A stretch of DNA of 21,640 nt from Tethybacter castelli (GTDB lineage Bacteria > Pseudomonadota > Gammaproteobacteria > Tethybacterales > Tethybacteraceae): positions 1 through 21,640 of the forward strand of contig JAZHEJ010000047.1 of the NCBI GenBank assembly GCA_036679665.1, in the 5' to 3' direction. Both the position numbers and the translations under genes were made by a program. Under the pieces are notes generated by a model that did no database searches, had not been told where the DNA came from, and was given only the letters and a program-made list of their open reading frames with translations. Within the stretch, counting starts at the first letter, position 1. Each line of letters starts with the position of its first letter. Shown one piece after another: positions 1 through 8,717 of the stretch.

Positions 1-1052
1 AGGATGTGGCCGCGGCGGCTAGGCGGATTGCCACCGTGGCTCTGCGCAAGCAGGCGGTCGTGATCGACCGCGAGGGCGCGTACCCACGTACGATCATGCA
101 CGAGCTAGGCAAGGTCGGAGTGTTTGCAAAGTTGGCCACAGTTGAAGGCGACCTGACGGTAACAATTGACGCGATGGAGGCCGTCGCGCGCGAATGCGTC
201 TCAACTGCGTTTTGCTGCTGGTGCCAGGGTGCGCTGACTTGGTATGTACGCAATTGCGACAACGCCGCGCTGCGCGACTGGTTGCTTGCGCCGCTAGCAA
301 GCGGCGCGGTGCTAGGGGGCACCGCTTTGTCCAATCCAATGAAGGCGCACAGCGGCTTGGAAAACCTACTGCTGCACGGACAGCGCAGCGCGGACGGCTG
401 GATAGTAAGCGGCGCGATCCCATGGGTTTCGAACATTGAAGCCGGCCATCCGTTTGGAGTTATTTTTTCCACCGCGGACGGCGGATCGGCCATGGCGGTG
501 GTTGACGATACCCTCGACGGCCTGCGGATTAAGATCAACGACGATTATGAAACTATGTCAGGCACCGCCACGGTGGCGACGAGACTGCGCGCCGTGCAGG
601 TGGATAAAAAACGGATCCTAGCCGCTGACGCCAGCGCATTCATCCCCAAAATTCGCAGCGGGTTCGTGCTGATCCAAACCGGAATCGGCCTAGGCATCAT
701 GCGCGCTGCAGTAGATGTCATTGAAGCAACCAGGAGGGATCTTGGCCCGAGCGACAGCGGCGGGTTGGTTGTTACTGACCTACAGAAGCTGGAAGACGAA
801 ATCCAGCGGCTGCGCGCGCGCACTTTTAACCTTGCCTGCGCTGCTGACGATGCCGAATGGAAGGAGGTGCTGCAATTGCGGTTGGATTTGGCCACCGCGG
901 CGCTTAAAGCCGCCACCGCCGCCCAGCTTACTGCCGGGGCGATCGGCCTGCGGCGCGGCAATCGCGCCGTGCGCCTAGTGCGCGAAGCGGCGTTTTACGG
1001 TGTGCTCACCCCGTCGGTGCGTCACTTGGGATATATGCTCGCCCAACTGTAG
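1..1052 (+). CDS. Acyl-CoA dehydrogenase-family flavoprotein, 5'-truncated by window edge
   Basis: The reading frame is open to the left edge; the GTG at 6 is unlikely to be the true start because the family's N-terminal helix normally extends 20-30 residues further. The visible ~348 residues show the acyl-CoA dehydrogenase fold order: an N-terminal helical part with an IDREG..P segment near residue 20, a middle beta domain (GGTALSNP near 104, GWIVSGAIPWVSN near 130), and a C-terminal helical bundle (from about residue 215) ending in REAAFYGVLTPSVRHLGYML. Such proteins bind FAD and oxidise acyl-CoA thioesters; some relatives are flavin monooxygenases, and I cannot tell which applies. It is GC-rich, unlike the AT-rich genes that follow. 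No partner gene is visible, so substrate and pathway are unassigned. Confidence 0.8.
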   Translation, partial: DVAAAARRIATVALRKQAVVIDREGAYPRTIMHELGKVGVFAKLATVEGDLTVTIDAMEAVARECVSTAFCCWCQGALTWYVRNCDNAALRDWLLAPLASGAVLGGTALSNPMKAHSGLENLLLHGQRSADGWIVSGAIPWVSNIEAGHPFGVIFSTADGGSAMAVVDDTLDGLRIKINDDYETMSGTATVATRLRAVQVDKKRILAADASAFIPKIRSGFVLIQTGIGLGIMRAAVDVIEATRRDLGPSDSGGLVVTDLQKLEDEIQRLRARTFNLACAADDAEWKEVLQLRLDLATAALKAATAAQLTAGAIGLRRGNRAVRLVREAAFYGVLTPSVRHLGYMLAQL

Positions 1053-1062
1053 CGCACCCGGC

Positions 1063-1097
1063 GCGTATCGCCGCAGCATCCACTCCGGCGGATACGC
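1063..1097. terminator. Hairpin after the acyl-CoA dehydrogenase-like gene
   Basis: Arms GCGTATC+GCCG (1063-1073) and CGGC+GATACGC (1086-1097) pair as 11 bp with one bulged G at 1090 and a 12-base loop. It begins 11 bases after the stop codon. There is no T-tract on either side, so it is at best a weak or factor-dependent terminator or an mRNA-stabilising 3' hairpin. The rest of 1098-1266 is AT-rich with nothing else I can name. Confidence 0.35.
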
Positions 1098-1266
1098 AAC
1101 GACGTAGATAACAAACTTACTGACTAAATGACAATCGTGTTTCGGTTGAGACTGCTTACCGATAATAAATGATTATTAGCGCAGCAGATGATGAAAATGT
1201 TGGTCTAATACTAAAAGTATTTAAATCAAATATTGTGATGTTGCAAAAAGGATATCTATTGCAATA

Positions 1267-4200
1267 TTAATTCTTTGCTTTTATTGCCATCCAAACTAGC
1301 AATTCAACATCTTCAACTTTGATAATAGGAAAGCGTTCTGGCGGTTGATATGGTTCTAATCCGGTTTTGATGATCCAATCAATTAAAGCGCGACTTTTTA
1401 CATCCGAAGGTTGGTCTTGATTGAATTCTTCCCGCAATTCTCTGATTTCTCGCCAAGGCCATGGTGATTCCACTATATTCAAGGCATTTTTCAGTTGATC
1501 TTGGTCAATATCCGTAGGGGAATTGTAGCGAAGAAAATCGGCTACTTGGTGTTGTAGTTTTTGAATTTTAGGTTGCAAGTTGGCGGGATCAGTTAGACGC
1601 TCCCAATAGTTGAATATATTGTCCCGTGCCAGACTCCATAAGTCGTAAGCACAGTTGCGAACACTGTCGTCAAATACTAGCGGCTCATCTTCAGAGCATT
1701 CAATCAAACGCAAACAACCGCCTATTTCTTGGTTTATCTTAGGTAAGCTAATCAAGTTTTCTTTGATCATTAAAGGCTTCCAGTTTGAGTCGGTATAAAC
1801 AAACCTCAAAAAGTTTTGCTCACCGACTTTGGCAAAAAAGAACATTCCCTGATCTTTGCCGCGTTTCATCCCTGAACCCGCCTTCCATGGCATGTTTACA
1901 ATTTGTTCTTTGCCATCGGTGTCAATTATTTTTCTGAGCGTCTGGCGGTATTCTTCACCACTTTGCACCCCGGATAAGGTTCCGCCACGCTCATACAACG
2001 AAGCATCTTCTTGCAACAGTTTTTCGATTTCTTCATGCGATTCGGTAAAGGTCAGTTGACTGCTTTCCACTCCTTCTAGCGGTGAACTAACGCCAATCGA
2101 AGCTGAGGCCATTGCGATTTTTCTGATAATGCGATCTTCTAGTTTCAATAGCGCGTCAAGTCGGTCAATCGGAAAAATGGTGCGCAAGAATACTTTTTTG
2201 TGCAAGCTTCCAATGCGGTCAATGCGACCGTGGCGTTGGACAAGGCGCATCGGATTCCAAGGCAGGTCATAATTGATGATGTGTCGCGCCTGTTGAAGAT
2301 TAGCCCCTTCAGCTAACACGTCTGTGCATATAAGGATATCGGTGGCATTTTCATCATTTGCACCGCCTGCGGTCAAAGGCGCAAATTTAACCGCGGCACT
2401 TGCTTTGTGGCCGTCCCCGGTAATAAAGTCCAAGCGCTCTTTATACGCTTGAAGTTTGGGATTGTTAGCTATTTGTTGTTTGAGGAATTTGTAAATCCAT
2501 TCCACACTGTCGGCAAATACAGTAAATATTAAAACTTTTCGCTTGTCGATTTCATCTTCTCTAGAGCTTGCTTCGTCATGGGCATCTTTGGCTATGATTT
2601 CAAGTTCTTTTGCTAAAGCTTTTAGTTTAGGATCGTCGGCAGCCTCAATAGATGATAGCCCGTTGTACAATTTTTGCAACTTTTCCAGATCGTCTTCAAT
2701 ATCATTTTTTAGATTTTCAGTTTTATATAAAACAGAATGTTCTTTAGATGGACTTTTGGCTAACAATTCGTCAAAATTTTCGTCATCAATACTGTCATGT
2801 TCTTTAAGAAATTTGGTTGTAATCACATGGCCTTTTTTCAATGCGTTCAAAGTGGTTTTGTGTTGTTCAATTAAACGATTTAATGATTTGCGAAAAGCAA
2901 ACGTCGAAGATTCAAAACGTTTCAACAAGCCACTTCTAAGCAAACCTGTATTGGCGGCGGCAATTCGTTTGTCGTCAGGATCCGATTTATTTATCAAATA
3001 TGAATCTGTCTGGTACCGCGCGAAGTTTATGCAATCAGGATGTTGCGGATCTAGATATTGCTCAATCAGATCAAATAGATCTGGCATGAGATTATCCATC
3101 TTATAGCGCACGGAAAGTGCGATTGGCTTTGGAAAAACTATTTCTTGATCTTTACCGTCGGGGCCTTTGATCGTATCGTTAGCGTAATATTTTTTAACGA
3201 ATTGTCGGGTTCGCTTTAAAGTTGTGGCGTCAACGATTGGAAATAACTCATCTGGAGAAAGATTACGCGGGTCTTTTCTCGTCGCGTTATCAAACGTTTT
3301 CTTAATCGATATTATCCCGCTTTTGGCAAGGTGGGAATCTTGTTTGACAAAAAAACGCAGAAGATAATACAAATCATATAAAGAGTTGTTCACCGGCGTT
3401 GCGGTTAGCATCAGTACATCTTTACGCTTGCCGTATAAAAAGCTGCGCAAAGCGTCACTTCTGGTCGGAGAATCTGGATTGCGATAATTGTGGGCTTCAT
3501 CAATGATCAGTAGCTGGTATTCATCTATATTGCGTATCAGATTCTCACTGGTTGCATTTGGCCTTTTCTTTTCGTCCCAAAGCTGTGTATCGCGTGCCAG
3601 TTGCTCAAATGAAACTACCTCCAAGGACAAATAGTGATCACTTTTAAATCTTTTCCATGTGGTGTCGCGAAGCGACGCAGGGCAGACCAGTAACGCTTGC
3701 TGTCGCCGATCTTGATATTTGCTAAGTATTTCACCAGCAATAAAAGTTTTGCCCAAACCCACTTCATCGGCGACGATAACACCGCCTGTTTCGTCAATCA
3801 AGCGAAGTGCTCGTACGACACCGTGCTTTTGAAAATTGGTCAAAGGCAGGTTCTTATTTCCAACTTGCTCCGATTCAATCTCTTCTCCATATAGTTCCCA
3901 CAGCACGCGAATAAGTATTTCAAACGGAGTTTTAGGAGTAAAAATTTCTTCAAAAAAAGCTACCAGATCAAAATCGATAGCACGGTCCCATAAATCGTCA
4001 AACCAACTAATGGCTCGTTCAACGGTGGGGCGGTCGTAGCGTGCCAGATTTAATTCCAGATTTGACGTAAGCCCCGCTATGGTTAGATTAGAAGATCCTG
4101 CAATGATCGCTTCAGGCCTATCATCTCGTGTTGCATCGTTACTAGTAAAAATATACGCTTTTGCATGTAGAAACTTTTCTTCAAACCTTTTGACTTGCAT

Positions 4201-4581
4201 ATTACCGGCGCGCAAAGCGTCGACTAATCTACCTAGTGATTTACTTGCATCGTGCGTGAACGGAATATGATCACGTTCGTGTCTGATGCTATTTTCTTGT
4301 TGTTTTAGCCTGTCTTTTAAGTTACGAGTCTCAAATTTAGCAACGGATTCTTCTAGTGGTTTCTGCCACTTGACAAAATCACCTACCGGGTCTGCGCCAA
4401 GTAAAAGCTTGACCGTAGGGATTGCAACAATGGTTGGAGCAATACGGATGAAGCCATGGGCACTAAAAAAAGCAGTGGCGATGCGCGCTTCGTCTGCGGA
4501 TGTCTCGGCACCTTGAAGCTTTTTTAGGGCCGAAGCCAACGTATTACCGTGTTGGTTGTCAATAAATTCTGACAGATTCAT
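1267..4581 (-). CDS. PLD-like nuclease / SNF2-family helicase fusion (putative restriction-defence effector)
   Basis: 1104 residues. The N-terminal ~210 residues carry a phospholipase-D-type half site: H139-x-K141 in a FLHAKAYIF strand, followed by GSSN at 162-165, as in PLD-like DNA nucleases. A superfamily-2 helicase engine follows: FQ at 250-251, Walker A DEVGLGKT at 272-279, Walker B DEAH at 361-364, LTATP at 392-396, an acidic/Lys-rich coiled insertion about 590-680, motif V around 752-762 (TDVLAEGANLQ) and motif VI QRHGRIDRIG at 782-791. The last ~300 residues are unassigned. The ATG overlaps the methyltransferase stop by one base (TAATG), so translation is probably coupled. By family knowledge, SNF2/PLD proteins next to a large adenine methyltransferase (compare DrmD/DrmC with DrmMI in class 1 DISARM) act in phage restriction; here drmA and drmB are absent. 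Function is inferred. Confidence 0.85.
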   Translation of the reverse strand: MNLSEFIDNQHGNTLASALKKLQGAETSADEARIATAFFSAHGFIRIAPTIVAIPTVKLLLGADPVGDFVKWQKPLEESVAKFETRNLKDRLKQQENSIRHERDHIPFTHDASKSLGRLVDALRAGNMQVKRFEEKFLHAKAYIFTSNDATRDDRPEAIIAGSSNLTIAGLTSNLELNLARYDRPTVERAISWFDDLWDRAIDFDLVAFFEEIFTPKTPFEILIRVLWELYGEEIESEQVGNKNLPLTNFQKHGVVRALRLIDETGGVIVADEVGLGKTFIAGEILSKYQDRRQQALLVCPASLRDTTWKRFKSDHYLSLEVVSFEQLARDTQLWDEKKRPNATSENLIRNIDEYQLLIIDEAHNYRNPDSPTRSDALRSFLYGKRKDVLMLTATPVNNSLYDLYYLLRFFVKQDSHLAKSGIISIKKTFDNATRKDPRNLSPDELFPIVDATTLKRTRQFVKKYYANDTIKGPDGKDQEIVFPKPIALSVRYKMDNLMPDLFDLIEQYLDPQHPDCINFARYQTDSYLINKSDPDDKRIAAANTGLLRSGLLKRFESSTFAFRKSLNRLIEQHKTTLNALKKGHVITTKFLKEHDSIDDENFDELLAKSPSKEHSVLYKTENLKNDIEDDLEKLQKLYNGLSSIEAADDPKLKALAKELEIIAKDAHDEASSREDEIDKRKVLIFTVFADSVEWIYKFLKQQIANNPKLQAYKERLDFITGDGHKASAAVKFAPLTAGGANDENATDILICTDVLAEGANLQQARHIINYDLPWNPMRLVQRHGRIDRIGSLHKKVFLRTIFPIDRLDALLKLEDRIIRKIAMASASIGVSSPLEGVESSQLTFTESHEEIEKLLQEDASLYERGGTLSGVQSGEEYRQTLRKIIDTDGKEQIVNMPWKAGSGMKRGKDQGMFFFAKVGEQNFLRFVYTDSNWKPLMIKENLISLPKINQEIGGCLRLIECSEDEPLVFDDSVRNCAYDLWSLARDNIFNYWERLTDPANLQPKIQKLQHQVADFLRYNSPTDIDQDQLKNALNIVESPWPWREIRELREEFNQDQPSDVKSRALIDWIIKTGLEPYQPPERFPIIKVEDVELLVWMAIKAKN

Positions 4582-7500
4582 TAACTATTTTTTTTGTATG
4601 ACCACGTATGAAAATGTTTTTGCGTTTCGCTTAAGCGATCTGAATAGTTCCACCCAACATGGAAGGTTTCAAATATATGAATAAGTTGGGTTTCACTAAG
4701 ACCGTAGAGCAGGGCGACAACTGCGTCTAGTTCATGGATTTTGTCTTGTTTTTCATCTTCATCCAATATCACAACTTCCACACCTACGGCACCAGCCCAG
4801 TCTGAATACCGCTCGTCTGTACAGGCAAGACATCCGGCTAACTCAATTACTCTACGCCTAAGAAAGCTATCTTGTGGTGGCCGTGGAATCGGTAAAGAAT
4901 TAAATATGTAAAATGACATACTTAGCTCCACATATCGCCTTGCATACCAATCTAACGGTATTGAACAAAGGATACCTAGCAAATATGCTTCATCGCACTT
5001 ATTGCCAGATGTAAACAGAATATACGGCGCAGCGTTTGATATAAAAACATTGGGTGGAACTAGACAAGCTATCATAGTTCTATGATTAGTCGCATTTGTG
5101 GTGTTACGAAAAGCAATGCGAGAATAATACGGTGGAAGTGTTTGACTATTTAATAAGTATTCATTTGTGAATCCTGCAAATACACTTTTTTTGTTTGACT
5201 TCGAATTCAGACGTTTTTTTTGCATCCAAAACAATACTTTTTCAGGATCTGCCCAAGCATAAGTTACTCCAGTTTCAGGTACCCAGATATTAAAACTCTC
5301 TCCTTTATAAACTGGCCAAAACCCCTCCGGACACTTTTCTGACAACATATCCATGAGCGGTTTTTGGTTTGTTCCGTGAAGTTCAGAGTATGGTCTTGTA
5401 GACCAGCCATGTTGGTCTTTTTGCGATAATGAAGGAGATGCTCGAAGTTGTCGAAAAATTGCACCAGCTGTTGTGGTAGGTAGCAACGGAAGGCTTGCTG
5501 TTTCATTCCAATTCAGCACTTCTTTAGGTAAAAAATTTTCGGTTGGTTTATTAATACCGGCTTCAAAATCATCCTTGTTAGAAAAAGGGCCGCGCATGGC
5601 AAGAGCAGGTTTATGCATTGCGACTGCCAATAATACAACAGTAAATCGAGGATCAATATCAAAAACCCATCGGGCAGTATTCTTTAAGGTGATAACTTCT
5701 ATGGCGCCAGCTGTCATAAATATTTTTTTACGAAAATTTTCCGAACCTTTTCCCAACATAATTGAACGTGGGAATACAACCCCAAGTCTGCCATTATGTT
5801 TAGCTATAACTTGCCAGAAGCGCCACGAAAACGCCTGATACAAATCCGGGTCCCCAACACCCATGTTGTATTCGCTACTTGAATGTAATATTTTTCTAAG
5901 CCAAGCCACCTTCTTTTTTTCACCATGTAAAACATCAACCAAATCTAGACGTTCTTTATGCAATAGTTTTTGCTTTTCCTCGCGCTGTCTTTGCGTAAGA
6001 CTACGATGCCCAGGATAATTACGCACCCAAAAATCATGTTCATCTAGTTTCACTTCTTCCCATGGCGGGTTGCCAACCACCACATTAAATCCTGCATTAG
6101 ATTCAAGAAATACCTCAGGAAATGCGACCGGAAAGTGTAGTGAATTGAGAGGGTCAAGTATTTCTCGCGCTATGATAAGCGCCTTTTCTTCGAAAATGTT
6201 ATTTTTCAAGTTGTTCCAACCCGCAAACATCACTTCATTTAGCAATGGAACATTTGATATTGGCTCTGCGGTGATCAGATCACATAATGCTTTTGGTACT
6301 TGTGCTTTGTCGTGCGCGGCTTTGATCAATTCACGCCCTTTAATTATTTCCTTGTTTGAAGCGTCAGTTAGATGTGCGAGTTCCTTTAGCGGTTCAGCAG
6401 CTTCGCGCAGCTTGTCCTCAACAATAGTTTTAAATAACGGAAATTCATTATCATCTGCAAATTTCTGGTAAATTTCATCCATTGATCCAATTCCGACTAG
6501 CGAGTTACCATGAACCAGAGTATGATCTAGCAATGTTAATGGTAGACCAGGAACGAAAGTGTGAATCCAGACTGACAAGCGTGCTAGCTGAACCGCTAAT
6601 GGGTTCAAGTCTACTCCGTAAATACAGCGGCGAGCTATCATGCGACGTAGCAACTGTCCGTCTTCAATCTCAAGTGAATGTGCAAGCCCGCCTAGTTCCT
6701 CTTTTGCGACTTCACGCAGATATTCAAGTTCGCGCATGATGTCAGGTGTCGGATTATCGTCTAACCATAAACTAAATTGCCGCTCGATTCTGTCGATGGC
6801 GGAAACGAGAAAATGACCGGATCCCATTGCGATATCTGCAACTCGAAAATTAAATAACTTTTCAAGCCTTTCAGCATCATCTAAATGTATAAGGTTATCT
6901 AAATGCTCTTTGAGTGCTGGTTCCAGAACTTTATCAAGCAGACATTCAACCGCGAAGTCCGGAGTGTAATAACTACCGCTAGATTTTCTTGCCCCGGATT
7001 GGTTATGTAAATAGATTTCCCCTTTCTTCACAAATACTCGCTGGTCTTTTCCAGCCGGTATGTACGTATCATTGCGATCCTTGGATAAATCTTGTGTTGC
7101 CATGGAAAGTTCGGATTCCAATAGTCCTTCATAAATAGTGCCGAAATCACGGACGCTAATGCTTCGAAAATCAATCGGAGCTGACAGGTTTTCACTCGAT
7201 TCAGTTAGCAGTAACCCACGTAATGCTTTAGCAAAATATTTGTTATTTAAGTTAACATCGTTTAGTTTCGCACCTGCAGGAGAAAGATCAACTTCGCTGG
7301 AAAATATGGTGCCACCATAGGCAGGAATGTCCCATTCAGGGTTGCCTCTTTCTATTGCTTTCCATAGCTGTGATACTTCTGCATAATGGTGTTCGCCATC
7401 TTCTGATGACTTGGTTTGTGAAAAAGTTTCCGCTAACTCCTGCGCCTTAAATTTAAGTGAGCGTCTTTGGTATGCGTCGTTACTCTCATAAGGGAGTAAA

Positions 7501-8036
7501 TCGCGATCTTCAGCGTAAGCTATAAACAAAATGCGAAACAATACGGTAAGTGCCATCTCATAGGTATCGGTTAAATCCTGTCGTGACGGTTTGGTTTGAT
7601 TGCGTGCGTTGGCAATCCCCATTGCCAATTCGGGCACTACTATATCGTAAATACGTTCGCGTAAATTTTTGGCAATGTCGGCGGCAAATCTTTTCGAATC
7701 TTCTAATAAACGATAAATTGTTCCGCCTTTACGCAATGCATCCGCAGAAAAAAGTAACCAAAGAAAACCGGTGTCCTTTGTGTCAAGCAATGAAAATTGG
7801 CATTCGATAAACGTTTCGGTACGCCCGCGTCGGCCAACTCCGATGTTTTCGGTCGCATAAAGCCGAATCAATTCGGCTCGTACGATAATTACCCACGGCA
7901 AATTTTCTTTATCTGCCTTATTCAGCGCGTAGGTAGCCGGCGATAGACCGTTGAAGCGTTTGGCGCTATGTTCAGGTGTTTCATCTAGATTGAGAAACAC
8001 CGCAAGCGCAGTTCTTTCTTCGTTAGCTCTTAACAA
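4581..8036 (-). CDS. Eco57I-class N6-adenine DNA methyltransferase, main 3' portion (out of frame with its 5' end)
   Basis: 1151 codons from a TTG at 8034-8036. The class hallmarks are clear: GSYYTPDFAVE at about 354-364, AdoMet motif I (DIAMGSGHF, 401-409), motif II (IYGVDLNPLAVQLA, about 472-485) and catalytic motif IV NPPW at 656-659. The last ~450 residues would hold the target-recognition region. It probably methylates adenine within a specific DNA site to protect the host from its partner nuclease/helicase. The frame stays open upstream of the TTG for 55 codons, up to a stop at 8202-8204, without any ATG, GTG or second TTG. This argues that the TTG is not the genuine start and that this is the body of a longer protein whose N-terminus lies in another frame at 8105-8620, joined through the G11 tract at 8153-8163. 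It is AT-rich relative to the flanking metabolic genes. Confidence 0.85.
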   Translation of the reverse strand: MLRANEERTALAVFLNLDETPEHSAKRFNGLSPATYALNKADKENLPWVIIVRAELIRLYATENIGVGRRGRTETFIECQFSLLDTKDTGFLWLLFSADALRKGGTIYRLLEDSKRFAADIAKNLRERIYDIVVPELAMGIANARNQTKPSRQDLTDTYEMALTVLFRILFIAYAEDRDLLPYESNDAYQRRSLKFKAQELAETFSQTKSSEDGEHHYAEVSQLWKAIERGNPEWDIPAYGGTIFSSEVDLSPAGAKLNDVNLNNKYFAKALRGLLLTESSENLSAPIDFRSISVRDFGTIYEGLLESELSMATQDLSKDRNDTYIPAGKDQRVFVKKGEIYLHNQSGARKSSGSYYTPDFAVECLLDKVLEPALKEHLDNLIHLDDAERLEKLFNFRVADIAMGSGHFLVSAIDRIERQFSLWLDDNPTPDIMRELEYLREVAKEELGGLAHSLEIEDGQLLRRMIARRCIYGVDLNPLAVQLARLSVWIHTFVPGLPLTLLDHTLVHGNSLVGIGSMDEIYQKFADDNEFPLFKTIVEDKLREAAEPLKELAHLTDASNKEIIKGRELIKAAHDKAQVPKALCDLITAEPISNVPLLNEVMFAGWNNLKNNIFEEKALIIAREILDPLNSLHFPVAFPEVFLESNAGFNVVVGNPPWEEVKLDEHDFWVRNYPGHRSLTQRQREEKQKLLHKERLDLVDVLHGEKKKVAWLRKILHSSSEYNMGVGDPDLYQAFSWRFWQVIAKHNGRLGVVFPRSIMLGKGSENFRKKIFMTAGAIEVITLKNTARWVFDIDPRFTVVLLAVAMHKPALAMRGPFSNKDDFEAGINKPTENFLPKEVLNWNETASLPLLPTTTAGAIFRQLRASPSLSQKDQHGWSTRPYSELHGTNQKPLMDMLSEKCPEGFWPVYKGESFNIWVPETGVTYAWADPEKVLFWMQKKRLNSKSNKKSVFAGFTNEYLLNSQTLPPYYSRIAFRNTTNATNHRTMIACLVPPNVFISNAAPYILFTSGNKCDEAYLLGILCSIPLDWYARRYVELSMSFYIFNSLPIPRPPQDSFLRRRVIELAGCLACTDERYSDWAGAVGVEVVILDEDEKQDKIHELDAVVALLYGLSETQLIHIFETFHVGWNYSDRLSETQKHFHTWSYKKNS

Positions 8037-8104
8037 TATCGTTAAGTTGTCGAGATTTTCAGTTGTGTAGTCTAACGCAGTTAAGAACGCCTGTTTGGTT
8101 TCAC

Positions 8105-8620
8105 CTAACGCACCGTCGGCACGTCTACACGCTTGGTTCCAGCTATTTTCACGGGGGGGGGGGAGTTGTGGGTAAGGGTATGCAATGCCAATAAACCTTG
8201 GTTATTGATACCCGGTAACTCTGAATTTAGTGACAACAACGCATTGTTCAAATAGCTGATCGCGGCATGACGATCAGGTTTACTTAACGCCGCATCACAC
8301 ATTCGTTTAACCTGACCAATATTATTTGTGGAAACGACCGGCGACTTTTCGCTAGCTATTCCGTATAAAAATACTTTCGGACCATAACACACTACAACCA
8401 GAACCGGAGCAGTTCGGTTATCACGGCGATTTTTCCATGTCTTTTTGATGTCATCGGGTTTAGGAGCATTTGTGCTATTAAATACGACAATTTCAAGCTC
8501 TGGATTTCCTTGGCCTAAATATAACTCCATCGGAACAAGTCCCGGGACAGCTGAGCGCACTTTAAAAGACCGGCCTACATGTTCTGAATTTGTCAAAAAA
8601 TTTACTTGCGCGTTAGACAT
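8105..8620 (-). CDS. Frameshifted N-terminal portion of the methyltransferase (171-codon ORF)
   Basis: ATG at 8618-8620 opens a 171-codon ORF that I do not recognise as a free-standing family. It has a beta-rich segment around residues 70-90 (APVLVVVCYGPKVFLYGI) and a helical part after residue 105. Residues 154-156 are three prolines encoded by the C-run; the frame then reads 15 more codons to a TAG at 8105-8107. If the run had 12 or 9 instead of 11 bases, the ribosome would continue RENSWNQACRRADG... into the methyltransferase frame, giving one protein of about 1346 or 1345 residues. Adjacency, order, strand and the lack of any start for the downstream frame support one split gene. Alternatively it is a real small protein made in the 'off' state. 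Confidence 0.7.
   Translation of the reverse strand: MSNAQVNFLTNSEHVGRSFKVRSAVPGLVPMELYLGQGNPELEIVVFNSTNAPKPDDIKKTWKNRRDNRTAPVLVVVCYGPKVFLYGIASEKSPVVSTNNIGQVKRMCDAALSKPDRHAAISYLNNALLSLNSELPGINNQGLLALHTLTHNSPPPVKIAGTKRVDVPTVR
8153..8163. repeat. G11 homopolymer tract at the frame break of the methyltransferase gene
   Basis: Eleven consecutive G on the plus strand (C on the coding strand), the longest homopolymer I see in the window, inside an AT-rich gene. Codons above the tract have lowest coordinates congruent to 2 mod 3; those below are congruent to 0. A tract length divisible by three (9 or 12) joins the two frames, whereas 11 does not. Poly-G/C tracts of this size are classic slipped-strand phase-variation sites in restriction-modification genes, and equally a common place for sequencing or assembly indels. 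Confidence 0.9.
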
Positions 8621-8628
8621 AGCTGATT

Positions 8629-8634
8629 AGTATA
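8629..8634 (-). promoter_or_regulatory. Possible -10 element for the methyltransferase/helicase operon
   Basis: On the minus strand TATACT lies 8 bases upstream of the ATG at 8618-8620, which would give a very short leader. No convincing -35 or Shine-Dalgarno sequence is visible. The 97-base divergent spacer 8621-8717 must hold the promoters of both this operon and the plus-strand dehydrogenase. Confidence 0.3.
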
Positions 8635-8666
8635 AGGGTAAATATATCTAGCTGTCCTGTTTGATA

Positions 8667-8710
8667 TATTCGCTATGGTAAAAATATTCGAACTAATAGC
8701 TTATTCGAAC
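8667..8710. repeat. Three phased TATTCG copies in the divergent spacer
   Basis: TATTCG occurs at 8667-8672, 8685-8690 and 8702-8707, spaced 18 and 17 bases. The last two extend to the 9-mer TATTCGAAC (8685-8693 and 8702-8710), which contains the palindrome TTCGAA. The array ends 7 bases before the dehydrogenase ATG at 8718. A possible -35 (TTGATA, 8661-8666) overlaps the start of the array, so a regulator bound here could control both divergent genes. This is inference from spacing only. Confidence 0.35.
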
Positions 8711-8717
8711 GTTAGAT

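Noticed and set aside
1163..1178. TAATAA/TTATTA hairpin as a terminator for the helicase operon or the acyl-CoA dehydrogenase-like gene
   Set aside because: Only six A-T pairs and no T-tract; expected by chance in AT-rich DNA.
2543..3106. 187-codon plus-strand ORF antisense to the helicase gene
   Set aside because: Ser/Phe-rich shadow of the Glu/Lys-rich minus-strand coding sequence; no start signal or recognisable domain.
8034..8036. TTG as the true start of the methyltransferase
   Set aside because: No ribosome-binding site, open frame continues 55 codons upstream, and the resulting N-terminus would begin mid-domain; the G11-joined reading explains the data better.
8101..8200. Programmed ribosomal frameshifting at the G11/C11 run
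   Set aside because: Possible on a C-run but there is no obvious downstream stimulatory structure, and poly-G/C tracts in restriction-modification genes are better explained by replication slippage or sequencing error.
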